NCBI RefSeq assembly: GCF_026239695.1 | Contig: NZ_JAPIVS010000003.1 | Coordinates: 620,001 to 684,000, forward strand | Length of the DNA stretch: 64,000 nt | DNA from: Pedobacter sp. MC2016-15 | Lineage (GTDB): Bacteria; Bacteroidota; Bacteroidia; Sphingobacteriales; Sphingobacteriaceae | Reading direction: 5' to 3' | Part shown: positions 7,743 to 16,885 of the stretch, piece by piece | How the letters are laid out: the number at the start of each line of letters is the position of its first letter | How positions within the stretch are numbered: position 1 is the stretch's first letter | Notes under the pieces: model-generated | Databases searched by the model: none | Seen by the model: the letters and a program-made list of their open reading frames with translations, nothing else | Told to the model about the DNA's origin: nothing | Position numbers and translations under genes: made by a program

Positions 7743-9077
7743 ATGAAAAAAAATATAGCAATCGCCTTTATCTGTTTTCTTCCCTTCCAGCTGTTTTCCC
7801 AGGAGAGCTGGAATTTAAAAGCCTGCATCGAGTATGGCCTGAAGAATAACCGCAATAGCGTAGTTTACGAGAACGAAAAACGTGCTGCCGACGCACAGGC
7901 AAGGGAAGCCCTCGCAGATTATCTGCCCAAGGTAACCGTCTCAGGGTCGCTCGACAACAACCTCAAGGTACAGGAGTCAGTCATTCCCGGCGGTGTATTT
8001 GGTCCCGATCCCATCAGGGTGGCCTTTAGCCAGAAATACAACAGCAATGCCACAGCCCAGCTGGACCAGACCATCTATGACCAGTCGCTCTTAACAGGTC
8101 TCAAAGCCAGCAAATACAACAAGCAGCAGGCAGAAGTCAATATCAGGAAGAGCGAGGAAACCATCATTTACAACATCGGCAATGCCTACTACCAGATCTA
8201 TGTTTACCGTGAGCAGTTACGCTTGCTGAAAGAAAACATGGGCACCTACCGCGAGCAGGTGAATATCTCAAAGCTGCAGGTAGAGAAAGGCGTTACCCTG
8301 CGCAAAGACCTCGATAAAGTGACGGTAGATTATAACAATGCCTTGTCGCAGATCCGTATTGCTGAAAGCAACCTTACGCTGTCGCAAAACCAGCTGAAAT
8401 ATGAAATGGGATATCCTATAAATTCGGATTTGCCGGTAGACAGTGTATCGCAGCAGGACGTGCTGGCAAGGATTACCGAATCTGCCGATGCTGCTCCGCT
8501 GGTGGTGACGAACCGCGTAGATTACCAGTTGTCGCAGATCAATGCGAGTCTGTTAACGATTGATGAAAAACGCATCAGGGCAGGGGCAATGCCCAAGCTG
8601 ACGGCTTATGCCCGCTATGGTGCTGTGGGCTTTGGAAATACTTTAGGCCCTGCTTTCAATGAGCTGAGCCCCTTCTCTGCGGTGGGTATCAAGCTGAGTA
8701 TTCCCTTATTTGATTTCTACAGGAGGAATGCCCAGTATAAGCAGGCCAGGTATAAAAGTCTGAATGCTGCAGAGAACCTGAAGCTTGATGAAGGAAAATA
8801 TGAACTGGAATACCAGAATGCAAAGACGAAGCTGACCAAGGCACAAAGTAACCTGGAAAGTGACACCCGTAATATTGAGCTGGCAGAATCTGTGTTTAAA
8901 ACTACCGACCTGCAGTACAGGAAGGGGGTGACGGATCTGACCGAATGGCTGACGGCACAAAACTCCATCAAGGAATCACAAAATAATTATCTCAATTCAC
9001 TCTTTAGTTTTTACCAGGCCAAACTGGACCTGCAAAAAGCTTCTGGCAGTTTAAAAACATTTTATACTTCTCTCTAA
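7743..9077 (+). CDS. TolC family outer-membrane efflux channel
   Basis: 444 residues with a signal peptide (about 1-20, cleavage near LFSQ-E). The body has the two-fold repeated OEP layout: long amphipathic helices rich in Ala, Gln, Asn and Lys alternating with short beta strands (WNLKACIEYGLKNNRN near the start; EYQNAKTKLTKAQSNLE and YRKGVTDLTEWLTAQNS near the end). It forms the outer-membrane duct of a tripartite pump. The stop codon is directly followed by the ATG of the adaptor gene, with the RND pump 12 nt after that, so all belong to one operon. The length is normal. The substrate is not readable from sequence. Confidence 0.92.
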   Translation: MKKNIAIAFICFLPFQLFSQESWNLKACIEYGLKNNRNSVVYENEKRAADAQAREALADYLPKVTVSGSLDNNLKVQESVIPGGVFGPDPIRVAFSQKYNSNATAQLDQTIYDQSLLTGLKASKYNKQQAEVNIRKSEETIIYNIGNAYYQIYVYREQLRLLKENMGTYREQVNISKLQVEKGVTLRKDLDKVTVDYNNALSQIRIAESNLTLSQNQLKYEMGYPINSDLPVDSVSQQDVLARITESADAAPLVVTNRVDYQLSQINASLLTIDEKRIRAGAMPKLTAYARYGAVGFGNTLGPAFNELSPFSAVGIKLSIPLFDFYRRNAQYKQARYKSLNAAENLKLDEGKYELEYQNAKTKLTKAQSNLESDTRNIELAESVFKTTDLQYRKGVTDLTEWLTAQNSIKESQNNYLNSLFSFYQAKLDLQKASGSLKTFYTSL

Positions 9078-10136
9078 ATGAAACGTAAACACATCATAGG
9101 AATTATCGCCGTTATCATCGTTGTCCTGATTATTGTCAGGCTGGTATCCAATAAAAAAACTTTAAATGAAAAGGAAGCACCTACGCAGGATTCTGTAGTG
9201 AACATCCCTGTTAAGGTGGCCGCCGTGAAGGAGGAGCTGAAAGAAATTAACCTGATAAAAACCGGGAGCCTGGCGCCTTTCAAAGAGGCCAGTGTGCTGA
9301 CGACCGTTGGAGGGACGATCAAGCAGCTGAGATTTGAACTGGGCGACCATGTTACTGAGGGACAGGTGCTGGCAGTGATGGACACCCGTCTCATGCAGCT
9401 GGATCTCCAGAAGGCCGAAACCAATGCGGCGAAGCTGCAGCGCGACCTGCAGAATTATACCGAGCTCTTAGCCGGGGAGGCGGCAACGCAGGAGAAGGTG
9501 AATGAGATCCGCCAGAACTATCTCGATGCCAGCAACCAGGTGAGCCAGGTGAAAAAGCAGATTGCTGATGCACTGGTGAAAGCACCGACCAGTGGCACCG
9601 TGGCGAAGAAACTTCTGGAACAGGGGGTATTTGCCAATGCAGGGGCGGAGATTGCCACGATTGTGAACTTATCACAGGTGAAAGTACAGCTGAACCTGAC
9701 TGAGGCAGAAGTGTATCAGGCCACACAGGGGCAGCAGGTGAAGATCACGACGGATGTATATCCCGGTCAGGTTTTCAACGGTAAAATCACCTTTATCAGT
9801 CCGCAGGCAGATGAAACGCATAACTACAAAGTGGAAATCCTGGCCGACAACAACGAGAAGGCACTGCTGCGCTCGGGGACTTTCGTCTATGCTGATTTTT
9901 CGCGAAAAACGCAACAGAATATCCTGCTGATCCCGAGGGAAGCACTGACGGAAAGTATCAAGGATGCAAGCGTCTACGTGGTTGAAAATAATGTAGTACA
10001 CCAGAAACCCATTAAAACGGGTATGGAACTGAACAACCTGATCCAGGTGATGAGCGGCCTCAAAGCTGGTGAAGTGGTGGTGACCTCGGGTCAGATCAAC
10101 TTAAAAGAAGGTTCCAGGGTAAGTGTTTCCAAATAA
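9078..10136 (+). CDS. efflux RND transporter periplasmic adaptor (HlyD/MFP family)
   Basis: 352 residues with an N-terminal membrane anchor (about 5-23, IIGIIAVIIVVLIIVRLV). The lipoyl half-motifs flank a short helical hairpin: TVGGTIKQLRFELGDHVTEGQVLAVMD before it and ALVKAPTSGTVAKKLLEQGVFA after it, followed by beta-barrel and membrane-proximal parts. It bridges the TolC channel and the RND pump in the periplasm. There is no gap to the preceding stop codon, indicating tight translational coupling. There is no lipobox, so the anchor is a transmembrane helix. Confidence 0.92.
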   Translation: MKRKHIIGIIAVIIVVLIIVRLVSNKKTLNEKEAPTQDSVVNIPVKVAAVKEELKEINLIKTGSLAPFKEASVLTTVGGTIKQLRFELGDHVTEGQVLAVMDTRLMQLDLQKAETNAAKLQRDLQNYTELLAGEAATQEKVNEIRQNYLDASNQVSQVKKQIADALVKAPTSGTVAKKLLEQGVFANAGAEIATIVNLSQVKVQLNLTEAEVYQATQGQQVKITTDVYPGQVFNGKITFISPQADETHNYKVEILADNNEKALLRSGTFVYADFSRKTQQNILLIPREALTESIKDASVYVVENNVVHQKPIKTGMELNNLIQVMSGLKAGEVVVTSGQINLKEGSRVSVSK

Positions 10137-10148
10137 AACAAGCAAAAC

Positions 10149-13100
10149 ATGTCAATTACAGAAATAGCCGTCAGGCGGCCCTTACTAATCATTGTTATTT
10201 TCACGGTGCTGTTTATCTTCGGTGCACGTTCATACTTTAGCTTAAACTACAACCTGCTGCCCAAGCTGGAGGTACCTACGGTGTCTGTCAGTACGGTTTA
10301 TCCCGGGGCAGCGGCAGCGGAGGTAGAAACCTCTGTCACCAAGAAACTGGAAGATGCTTTTTCCTCGGTGGAAGGACTGGACAAGATCAGTTCCACCTCA
10401 CAGGAGGGCATATCGAGTGTGGTCATCGCGCTGAAGAGCGGTAGTGACATCGACCAGGCGGAGCGTGATATTCAGCGCAAGGCCGATCAGGCACAGAACG
10501 AACTACCGGATGATATCGATAAGCCGGTGGTAAACAAGATTAACCTGGAGGATGCTCCGATCCTGAAAGCCGGGGTAACCTCGAAGATGTCGCCGCGGGA
10601 TCTCTACGATTTCGTGGACAAGCAGCTGCTGCCTGTGCTGCAAAATGTGCAGGGCGTGGGCCAGGTAAATATCATTGGGGGCGACGAAAGGGAGATCCAG
10701 GTGAATATCGATCAGGATAAGCTAAATGCATACGGGCTGGGCATAGGGCAGGTGACAGATGCGCTGAGTAAAGCCAATCAGTCGTTCCCCGCAGGAAGTA
10801 TCGAGACGCGCGACCAGCAGATGTCTATCCGCTTTGATGCAAACGTCACTTCTGTAAACCAGATCCGCGGACTGATCGTACAGCAGCGCCCCGGAGCAGG
10901 GAGTGTATACCTGAAGGATATTGCAGAGGTGGTAGATGCTACGGCGAAGACCACGGCCATTAACCATATCAATGGTATCCCATCTATCGGCGTGCAGATC
11001 ATCAAACAGAGTGATGCCAACGCAGTAGAGGTGAGCGAGCAGGTGAAGCTGAAGTTCGCCAGCATTGAAAACCAGTATAAATCCACCAATCTGAAGTTTA
11101 GTGTATCCTCGGATCAGAGTATCTATACACTGAAGTCGGCCGACGGCGTAATGGAAGATCTGGGGCTGGCGGTAGTGATTGTGGGTATCGTGATGCTGGC
11201 TTTTCTGCACAGTTTCAGGAGCTCAATGTTTGTACTCGTAGCCCTGCCTTCATCCATTATCCCAACGTTTATAGCGATGTACTTCTTCGGGTTTTCACTC
11301 AACCTGATGACGTTGATGGCGATGTCACTGGTAGTAGGTATTCTGGTGGATGACTCGATCGTAGTACTGGAGAACATCTATCGGCACCTGGAAATGGGTT
11401 CTGACAAAGAGAAAGCAGCGCTGGAGGGGAGGAGTGAAATCGGTTTTACCGCTCTGGCCATTACACTGGTAGACGTGGTGGTGTTCCTGCCGATTGCCTT
11501 TTCGGGAGGCATCATTGGCTCACTGCTGCAGGAGTTCTCGCTGGTGGTGGTGTTCTCCACGCTGATGAGTCTATTTGTATCCTTCACGGTAACACCGATG
11601 CTGGCAAGCCGATTTGGCAAGATCGAGGAGCTGAACGAAAAAAGCTTATGGGGAAAACTCAACCTGGGCTTTGAACGCTTCCTGGATAACCTGAAAGAAG
11701 ATTACGGAAAGCTGCTGAAGATCCTGATTCATAAAAAAAGATGGCTGTTGTCGGGCGTGATCGTGTTGATTCTCGGCAGTATCGCGCTGATTCCCTTTGG
11801 CTTTGTAGGCGCGGCATTTATTCCGACAGCGGATCAGGGGGAGTTGCTGATTAACCTGGAGCTGGCACCCTCGGCATCCTTATACCAGACGAATATGGTG
11901 ACGCAGCAGGCAGAAAAGATGATCATGGATCAACCAGAGGTAACCAAAGTGTTTTCCAGCGTGGGTTTTGTGAGCGGAAGTGTTGCAGGTACTACCAATA
12001 ACAGTAACCTCGCTGAGCTGACCATCAGTATGGTGGATAAAAAGAAAAGGGATATCACTGCAGAAGAGTTTGGGGTACAGCTGCAGAAGAAGCTGAGCAA
12101 GGTGATTCCGGGGGTGAAAATTACGGCCTCGCCAACTTCCATTACCGGGGGTGCCAACCAGGCGCCGATACAGATCGCCATCAAGGGGATCGACCTGAAA
12201 GAGGTGCGTACGGTGGCAGAGGAGTATAAAAAAATTGTGGCTACAGTACCGGGAACCCGCTTTGTGGAGCTCTCGGTAAAGAATCAGAAGCAGCAGGTGG
12301 AAGTGACGCTGAACAGGGAGAAAATGACGCTGCTGGGGATTGATGCCAGCCAGGTGGGCTCCGCCCTTCAGAATGCCTTTAGCGGAAATGATAAAAGTAA
12401 GTTCAAGCAGGCAGGGAATGAATATGACATCCTGATCGGCTTTGACAGGTATGACCGTTCAGATATCAACAATGTGCGGAATCTGTCATTCAGCAATAAC
12501 GACGGGCAGACTTTCGTGCTGAGCCAGTTTGCGGAAGTGACCGAAGGACTTGGAGAAAGTGTGCTGGAGCGCAGCGATCGCCTGGGCTCTATCACGGTGA
12601 AGGCCAATGTTGCGGGACGACCTTCGGGCTCGGTGGGTAAGGATATCCAGGAAAAAGTAAAAGGTGTGAAGTTGCCGGCGGGGGTGACGGTTGAATATCT
12701 CGGAGACCTCAAAAATCAGGGTGATGCTTTTGGCAGCCTTGGTTTTGCCCTGCTGGTGGCGATTGTGCTGGTGTACCTGATTATGGTGGCGCTGTATGAA
12801 AATGCCATCTATCCTTTTGTCGTGCTGTTTTCAATTCCTGTAGCCCTGGTGGGGGCCTTACTGGCACTGGCGCTGACGATGCAGACACTCAATATCTTCT
12901 CCATCATCGGGATGATCATGTTGCTGGGGCTGGTTTCCAAAAATGCGATCCTGATTGTGGATTTTACGAATCAGCTGAAAGCTGAAGGACATGCTGTGGA
13001 GGATGCGCTGATAGAAGCAGGGAAGGAGAGGTTGCGGCCGATTCTGATGACTACGCTGGCGATGATCCTCGGGATGCTGCCTATTGCCCTGGCCAGTGGT

Positions 13101-13274
13101 TCAGGAGCAGAGATCAAGAACGGTATGGCCTGGGTAATTATTGGTGGCCTTACCAGCTCCATGATCCTGACGCTGTTTGTAGTACCATCGATGTACCTGA
13201 TCATCGATCATATGATCATCAAGTTTAAAAAGAAAAAAGAGACGAAGCCTTTGCTCATTGAAGCACATCATTAA
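10149..13274 (+). CDS. efflux RND transporter inner-membrane pump (AcrB/MdtB-like)
   Basis: 1041 residues, full RND length, with 12 predicted helices, the first at about 10-30, and two large periplasmic loops. Proton-relay residues are in place: D401-D402 in VDDSIVVLEN (TM4) and K931 in LVSKNAILIVDF (TM10). It should export a toxic or endogenous amphiphile by proton antiport, in complex with the two preceding products. The overall pattern is hydrophobe/amphiphile-type; there is no heavy-metal-type signature. A DUF6268 barrel gene follows 16 nt later in the same operon. The substrate is unknown. Confidence 0.93.
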   Translation: MSITEIAVRRPLLIIVIFTVLFIFGARSYFSLNYNLLPKLEVPTVSVSTVYPGAAAAEVETSVTKKLEDAFSSVEGLDKISSTSQEGISSVVIALKSGSDIDQAERDIQRKADQAQNELPDDIDKPVVNKINLEDAPILKAGVTSKMSPRDLYDFVDKQLLPVLQNVQGVGQVNIIGGDEREIQVNIDQDKLNAYGLGIGQVTDALSKANQSFPAGSIETRDQQMSIRFDANVTSVNQIRGLIVQQRPGAGSVYLKDIAEVVDATAKTTAINHINGIPSIGVQIIKQSDANAVEVSEQVKLKFASIENQYKSTNLKFSVSSDQSIYTLKSADGVMEDLGLAVVIVGIVMLAFLHSFRSSMFVLVALPSSIIPTFIAMYFFGFSLNLMTLMAMSLVVGILVDDSIVVLENIYRHLEMGSDKEKAALEGRSEIGFTALAITLVDVVVFLPIAFSGGIIGSLLQEFSLVVVFSTLMSLFVSFTVTPMLASRFGKIEELNEKSLWGKLNLGFERFLDNLKEDYGKLLKILIHKKRWLLSGVIVLILGSIALIPFGFVGAAFIPTADQGELLINLELAPSASLYQTNMVTQQAEKMIMDQPEVTKVFSSVGFVSGSVAGTTNNSNLAELTISMVDKKKRDITAEEFGVQLQKKLSKVIPGVKITASPTSITGGANQAPIQIAIKGIDLKEVRTVAEEYKKIVATVPGTRFVELSVKNQKQQVEVTLNREKMTLLGIDASQVGSALQNAFSGNDKSKFKQAGNEYDILIGFDRYDRSDINNVRNLSFSNNDGQTFVLSQFAEVTEGLGESVLERSDRLGSITVKANVAGRPSGSVGKDIQEKVKGVKLPAGVTVEYLGDLKNQGDAFGSLGFALLVAIVLVYLIMVALYENAIYPFVVLFSIPVALVGALLALALTMQTLNIFSIIGMIMLLGLVSKNAILIVDFTNQLKAEGHAVEDALIEAGKERLRPILMTTLAMILGMLPIALASGSGAEIKNGMAWVIIGGLTSSMILTLFVVPSMYLIIDHMIIKFKKKKETKPLLIEAHH

Positions 13275-13289
13275 TTTAATATCCGATAC

Positions 13290-14318
13290 ATGAAATATCT
13301 TTTTATAGCTATACTGATTAACGCATTTATCTCCAATACCATCGCGCAAACTACCGTTACTGCTGATGCTAAACAGGCAGCTGTGCAGCGGATGAAAGAT
13401 TCATTGACCTTTGAAGCGTTGTCCAATTATGCGCAGCTGTACCCGCTGCTGCGACAGGGATCTTTTAGCACGGATATCATCGGCAATGCCAGTGTGCATT
13501 CAAAATTGAATGGCAATGACCTCTATGAGGGTAAGATGAAGATTACCAGGATCAGGACGAATTTTAACCTGCCGCTGGCGCAGTGGGGGAAAAACAGGAT
13601 CACCGGAACAGTAGGCTATCAGCAACAGCGTTTACAGACCACGGAGATCAGGAGTTATAATCCCGGGTTTTCGGAGCAGAACAGAGATATTACGAAGTCG
13701 ACCGGCAGTTTCACGGCAACTTTCAGCCGGTCCGACTCCATTTTCAACCATCTTGTGATGTATTCTGGTGGTATTTCAGGGATCTCGGATGAGTTGTCTT
13801 CGGTAAAACGGGTCAACTATATCGGTACGGTGACCGTGCCGCTGCGCAGGAGCCAGTTTTCATCACTGACTGTAGGACTGGCGGTGATTCTGGATCCATC
13901 CTCGGTCTCTCCGGTAGTCCCTGTAGTGAGTTACTGGCGTAAGTTTAAAGAATCTGACCTGGATCTGTTTGTGGATCTTCCTTCGAGGGTGATCCTGAGG
14001 AAGCAACTGTCGAAGCGCAGTTCCGCATCCCTGGGCAGTGAACTGGGTGGAACCCTGTTGTTCTTTGACGTAGACCATCCGCCGCTGCCGCAGAATTCTA
14101 TATATACCAATGTGGAGATCCGCAGTGGTGCAACTTTTGAATACCTGCTGACCAAAAAGGTGATCCTGGGTGTGAACGGAGGGTTATATACGACTACGGC
14201 ATCACGGATGTTCGACCATGATGCGCAGCCGAACACCTATTTTTACCGCAGCCAGGCAGGGAGCGTTCCCTATATCAGTTTCTCGGTTTCGGTACTGCCT
14301 TTTATCAAACGTTTATAG
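13290..14318 (+). CDS. DUF6268 family outer-membrane beta-barrel protein
   Basis: 342 residues with a signal peptide (about 1-19, ISNTIAQ-T). The rest is alternating beta strands, ending in an aromatic/hydrophobic strand (VPYISFSVSVLPFIKRL) typical of an outer-membrane barrel. It fits DUF6268, a Bacteroidota family often placed beside transport genes. It lies 16 nt behind the RND pump on the same strand and is probably the fourth gene of the efflux operon, perhaps an accessory outer-membrane component. It converges with the GH28 gene, with a single base between the two stop codons. Confidence 0.7.
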   Translation: MKYLFIAILINAFISNTIAQTTVTADAKQAAVQRMKDSLTFEALSNYAQLYPLLRQGSFSTDIIGNASVHSKLNGNDLYEGKMKITRIRTNFNLPLAQWGKNRITGTVGYQQQRLQTTEIRSYNPGFSEQNRDITKSTGSFTATFSRSDSIFNHLVMYSGGISGISDELSSVKRVNYIGTVTVPLRRSQFSSLTVGLAVILDPSSVSPVVPVVSYWRKFKESDLDLFVDLPSRVILRKQLSKRSSASLGSELGGTLLFFDVDHPPLPQNSIYTNVEIRSGATFEYLLTKKVILGVNGGLYTTTASRMFDHDAQPNTYFYRSQAGSVPYISFSVSVLPFIKRL

Positions 14319-14319
14319 T

Positions 14320-15570
14320 TTAATTCATTCTCAGTGGCGAACCGTTTACAGTTACATTCTCCACTTTTACGTCTTTGTACTTGTTCTGGAGGACCGGGGA
14401 TTTTGTAGTGACAGTGACGTTTTTGAACACAAAATTGGAGAGGGTATCGTTTGGATTGCCCTCAATGGTACCGAAACTCTCGGCCTTTACATTGACGTTG
14501 GAAATAGTGATGTTTTTGATGGTGCCGAAAGGTTTTTCCGTGCTGCCTTTGAGGTCAAAGAATTGTTTCCAGGGATTGATGAGAATCACAGATCCACAGC
14601 TTCCCGTGATATTGTCGACGGTGATGTTTTCAAAAAGCTGGTAGGTATCAGGTCTCATTTTTAAACGCAGGATAGGGCAGGTATTTGCTACTTTACAATT
14701 CCTGATGGTGATGTTGCGGGCATGGATGCTTTCGCTGCCCAGCGTTAAAGTAGAATGTGAAGGTCCGAAGCTGCAGTTCTCCACCAGGATATCTTCTACG
14801 ATACCATTTCCCGGCAGCTGCTGTGCTGTAGGTCCTTTTCCGCCTTTAATACATACAGCATCGTCATTTACAGAGATGTAGCAATTGCGGATGGTCACTT
14901 TGCTGCATACATCGATGTCTACACCATCTGTACTTGGTGCTTTGACAGGTCTGAAAGGGGAGCGGATATCGCAGTTTTCCATCAGCACATTGCGGCACTG
15001 GTACAAGTGGGTAGTCCAGAACCCGGAATTGTGCATTTTAACATCTCTGATGACCACATCATTGCAGCCCCAGATAAATACCAGTCGCGGACGGTGCACT
15101 TCGAGGTTGGTGCTGGGCTGCTTCAGCTTTGCTTTTGCTTCTCTGTTTGCCCAGAAGGCTTTCCAGAATTTGAGTCCGTTGCCGTTGATAGATCCCGGGC
15201 CGGTGATGCTGAACTCATCGACCTTATACGCATTCACCAGTGCTGCATAATAATCCAGGTTTTGCCCCTCCATACGGGAAGGCAGGAGGGGGTAATCTTT
15301 GATATCATCTGAACCTTTGAGCACCGCACCTTCCAGTAACTTCAGCTTTGTTTTGGGTTTGAAGAACAGGGCGCCGGACAGGAATGTTCCTCTGGGGATC
15401 ACAATGGTGCCGCCGCCCTGCGCTGCCGCCTGATCAATCACGCGCTGAATCGCTACGGTATTCAGTTTTGTGCTATCGGGTTTGATATCATATTTTGTAA
15501 TGATGAAATCCTGAGATCTGGCAGTGAATATGCTGAAGAGCAGTGAAAATACGAGAAGTGTCTGTTTCAT
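14320..15570 (-). CDS. glycoside hydrolase family 28 (polygalacturonase-like), exported
   Basis: 416 residues with a signal peptide (about 1-19). A right-handed beta-helix of GH28: STDGVDID at 213-220 and NDDAVCIK at 235-242 carry the catalytic aspartates, and RLKMRPD (302-308) replaces the RIK motif. The usual GHG motif is PSHSTLTLGSE here, so the first Gly positions are changed; this occurs in exo-acting or rhamnogalacturonan-type branches. It should cleave a galacturonan-type glycosidic bond in the periplasm or outside. No pectin-utilisation neighbours are present; it stands alone. Family call firm, exact substrate open. Confidence 0.85.
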   Translation of the reverse strand: MKQTLLVFSLLFSIFTARSQDFIITKYDIKPDSTKLNTVAIQRVIDQAAAQGGGTIVIPRGTFLSGALFFKPKTKLKLLEGAVLKGSDDIKDYPLLPSRMEGQNLDYYAALVNAYKVDEFSITGPGSINGNGLKFWKAFWANREAKAKLKQPSTNLEVHRPRLVFIWGCNDVVIRDVKMHNSGFWTTHLYQCRNVLMENCDIRSPFRPVKAPSTDGVDIDVCSKVTIRNCYISVNDDAVCIKGGKGPTAQQLPGNGIVEDILVENCSFGPSHSTLTLGSESIHARNITIRNCKVANTCPILRLKMRPDTYQLFENITVDNITGSCGSVILINPWKQFFDLKGSTEKPFGTIKNITISNVNVKAESFGTIEGNPNDTLSNFVFKNVTVTTKSPVLQNKYKDVKVENVTVNGSPLRMN

Positions 15571-15658
15571 TTGGTTTGTAGACTAGGGTATAGCAAGATA
15601 GTTTTATTAGGGAGTATCTGCTAATTAATTTCTACATTCAGCAAGTTCATCATGTTTT

Positions 15659-16765
15659 TTATTTCTTTACAGGCGTTGGTGCATTTGCAGCAATCAGCTT
15701 CTGGCTTTTCAGATCATCCCAGAAGGCGGCAGGGATAACAGCTGAGAAGGACTCCGCATTTGCTGTCGCCTGGCCTGCATTCCATGCTCCGGGAATCACT
15801 GCAGAAACAAACTTTGGTGCCGCAGAAAACTGTAAAGCCGCAGTACGCAGATCCGTATTGTGCTTTTTCGCGATAGCGGTTAATTTCGCAAGTTTTTCTT
15901 TTACACCCTCAGGGAATTTCCCCGAGTAATCATAGCGGTCTACTCCTGCGAGGAAACCGGCATTCAATGCTGCACCTACAACTACAGAAACACCGCTTTT
16001 TTCACATACAGGGAACAGTTTATTCAGCGCATCTTCATGTTTGATGAGCGAGTATTGAGTGGCTGACAAAATAATATCCGGATCAGCCTGTTCTATGGCT
16101 TTCACAGCAGGTTCAATCGTATTTACACCCATTCCCCAAGCCTTGATTATTCCTTCCTTGCGCATCTTTGTCAATTCCGGCATCGCTCCCTTCAGGGCTT
16201 CATCAAAATACTTTACCCAGTTTTCTTTCATATCCCCATTATCAGGTGAGATATCATGGATATAAACAATATCGAGGTAGGGCAGACCCAGACGCTGGAG
16301 ACTATCTTCAATGCTGCGGCGTATACCGGCAGCGGAGTAATCATAATGGTATTTAAAATTTAGCTTTCCTTTCCACAGGCCATCTTTAAGCTCAAAGTCT
16401 TTATCGCCTGTAAGCACCCTGCCAACTTTTGTAGATAAGGTAAACTCTTCCCTTTTCTGGTTGCGCAGGAAATGACCGAAACGGCGTTCGCTTAACCCGA
16501 GGCCGTACCATGGTGAAGTATCGTAATAACGGACACCACTGTTCCAGGCAGCAGCAAGAGCTTCGTTGACGTCCTTGTCAGGGTTTTCATGAAAACCATT
16601 TCCTGCAGCTACTCCGCCGAGTCCGGATGTGGATAGTGGACGGTATTTCTGATTTTGATTCATAAGCATTTCGTCGTTTTTTATAGCAAAGGCCGATAGG
16701 TTACCTGAGGCCAGGATCCCTGCAGCGGCTAATGTGGTATGTGTTACAAATTTTCTTCTGTCCAT
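15659..16765 (-). CDS. aldo/keto reductase with twin-arginine-like leader
   Basis: 368 residues from the ATG at 16765; the frame stays open to 16834, but MDRRKFV starts a typical Tat-like leader (RRKF, Ala-rich h-region, cleavage near SAFA). The AKR tetrad is visible: D82, Y87, K113 and H170 (YDTSPWYG, STKVGR, YIHD). It resembles the D-threo-aldose/pyridoxal dehydrogenase branch, reducing a carbonyl or oxidising a sugar with NAD(P). An NAD(P) enzyme with an export leader is unusual, though Bacteroidota often carry such leaders on oxidoreductases. It is divergent from the flavoprotein gene at 16886, with about 120 bp of shared promoter region. Confidence 0.85.
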   Translation of the reverse strand: MDRRKFVTHTTLAAAGILASGNLSAFAIKNDEMLMNQNQKYRPLSTSGLGGVAAGNGFHENPDKDVNEALAAAWNSGVRYYDTSPWYGLGLSERRFGHFLRNQKREEFTLSTKVGRVLTGDKDFELKDGLWKGKLNFKYHYDYSAAGIRRSIEDSLQRLGLPYLDIVYIHDISPDNGDMKENWVKYFDEALKGAMPELTKMRKEGIIKAWGMGVNTIEPAVKAIEQADPDIILSATQYSLIKHEDALNKLFPVCEKSGVSVVVGAALNAGFLAGVDRYDYSGKFPEGVKEKLAKLTAIAKKHNTDLRTAALQFSAAPKFVSAVIPGAWNAGQATANAESFSAVIPAAFWDDLKSQKLIAANAPTPVKK

Positions 16766-16851
16766 ATCATTATTCAACAAGCTATCTGCATTTGAGTTTG
16801 CTTGTGTTTTGTCAAAAAACCAATACATCATCATGTTTAGATGTAACAGTG

Positions 16852-16881
16852 TTGCATTTGTAAATGGACATGATATCTTTG
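16852..16881 (+). promoter_or_regulatory. Bacteroidota-type promoter of the flavoprotein gene
   Basis: TTG (16852-16854), 19 nt, TATCTTTG (16874-16881): an exact consensus match. The ATG at 16886 is only 4 nt further, so the transcript should be leaderless or nearly so. Confidence 0.6.
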
Positions 16882-16885
16882 TATT

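Noticed and set aside
10722..11210. 162-codon frame opposite the RND pump gene
   Set aside because: Antisense shadow inside a full-length pump gene.
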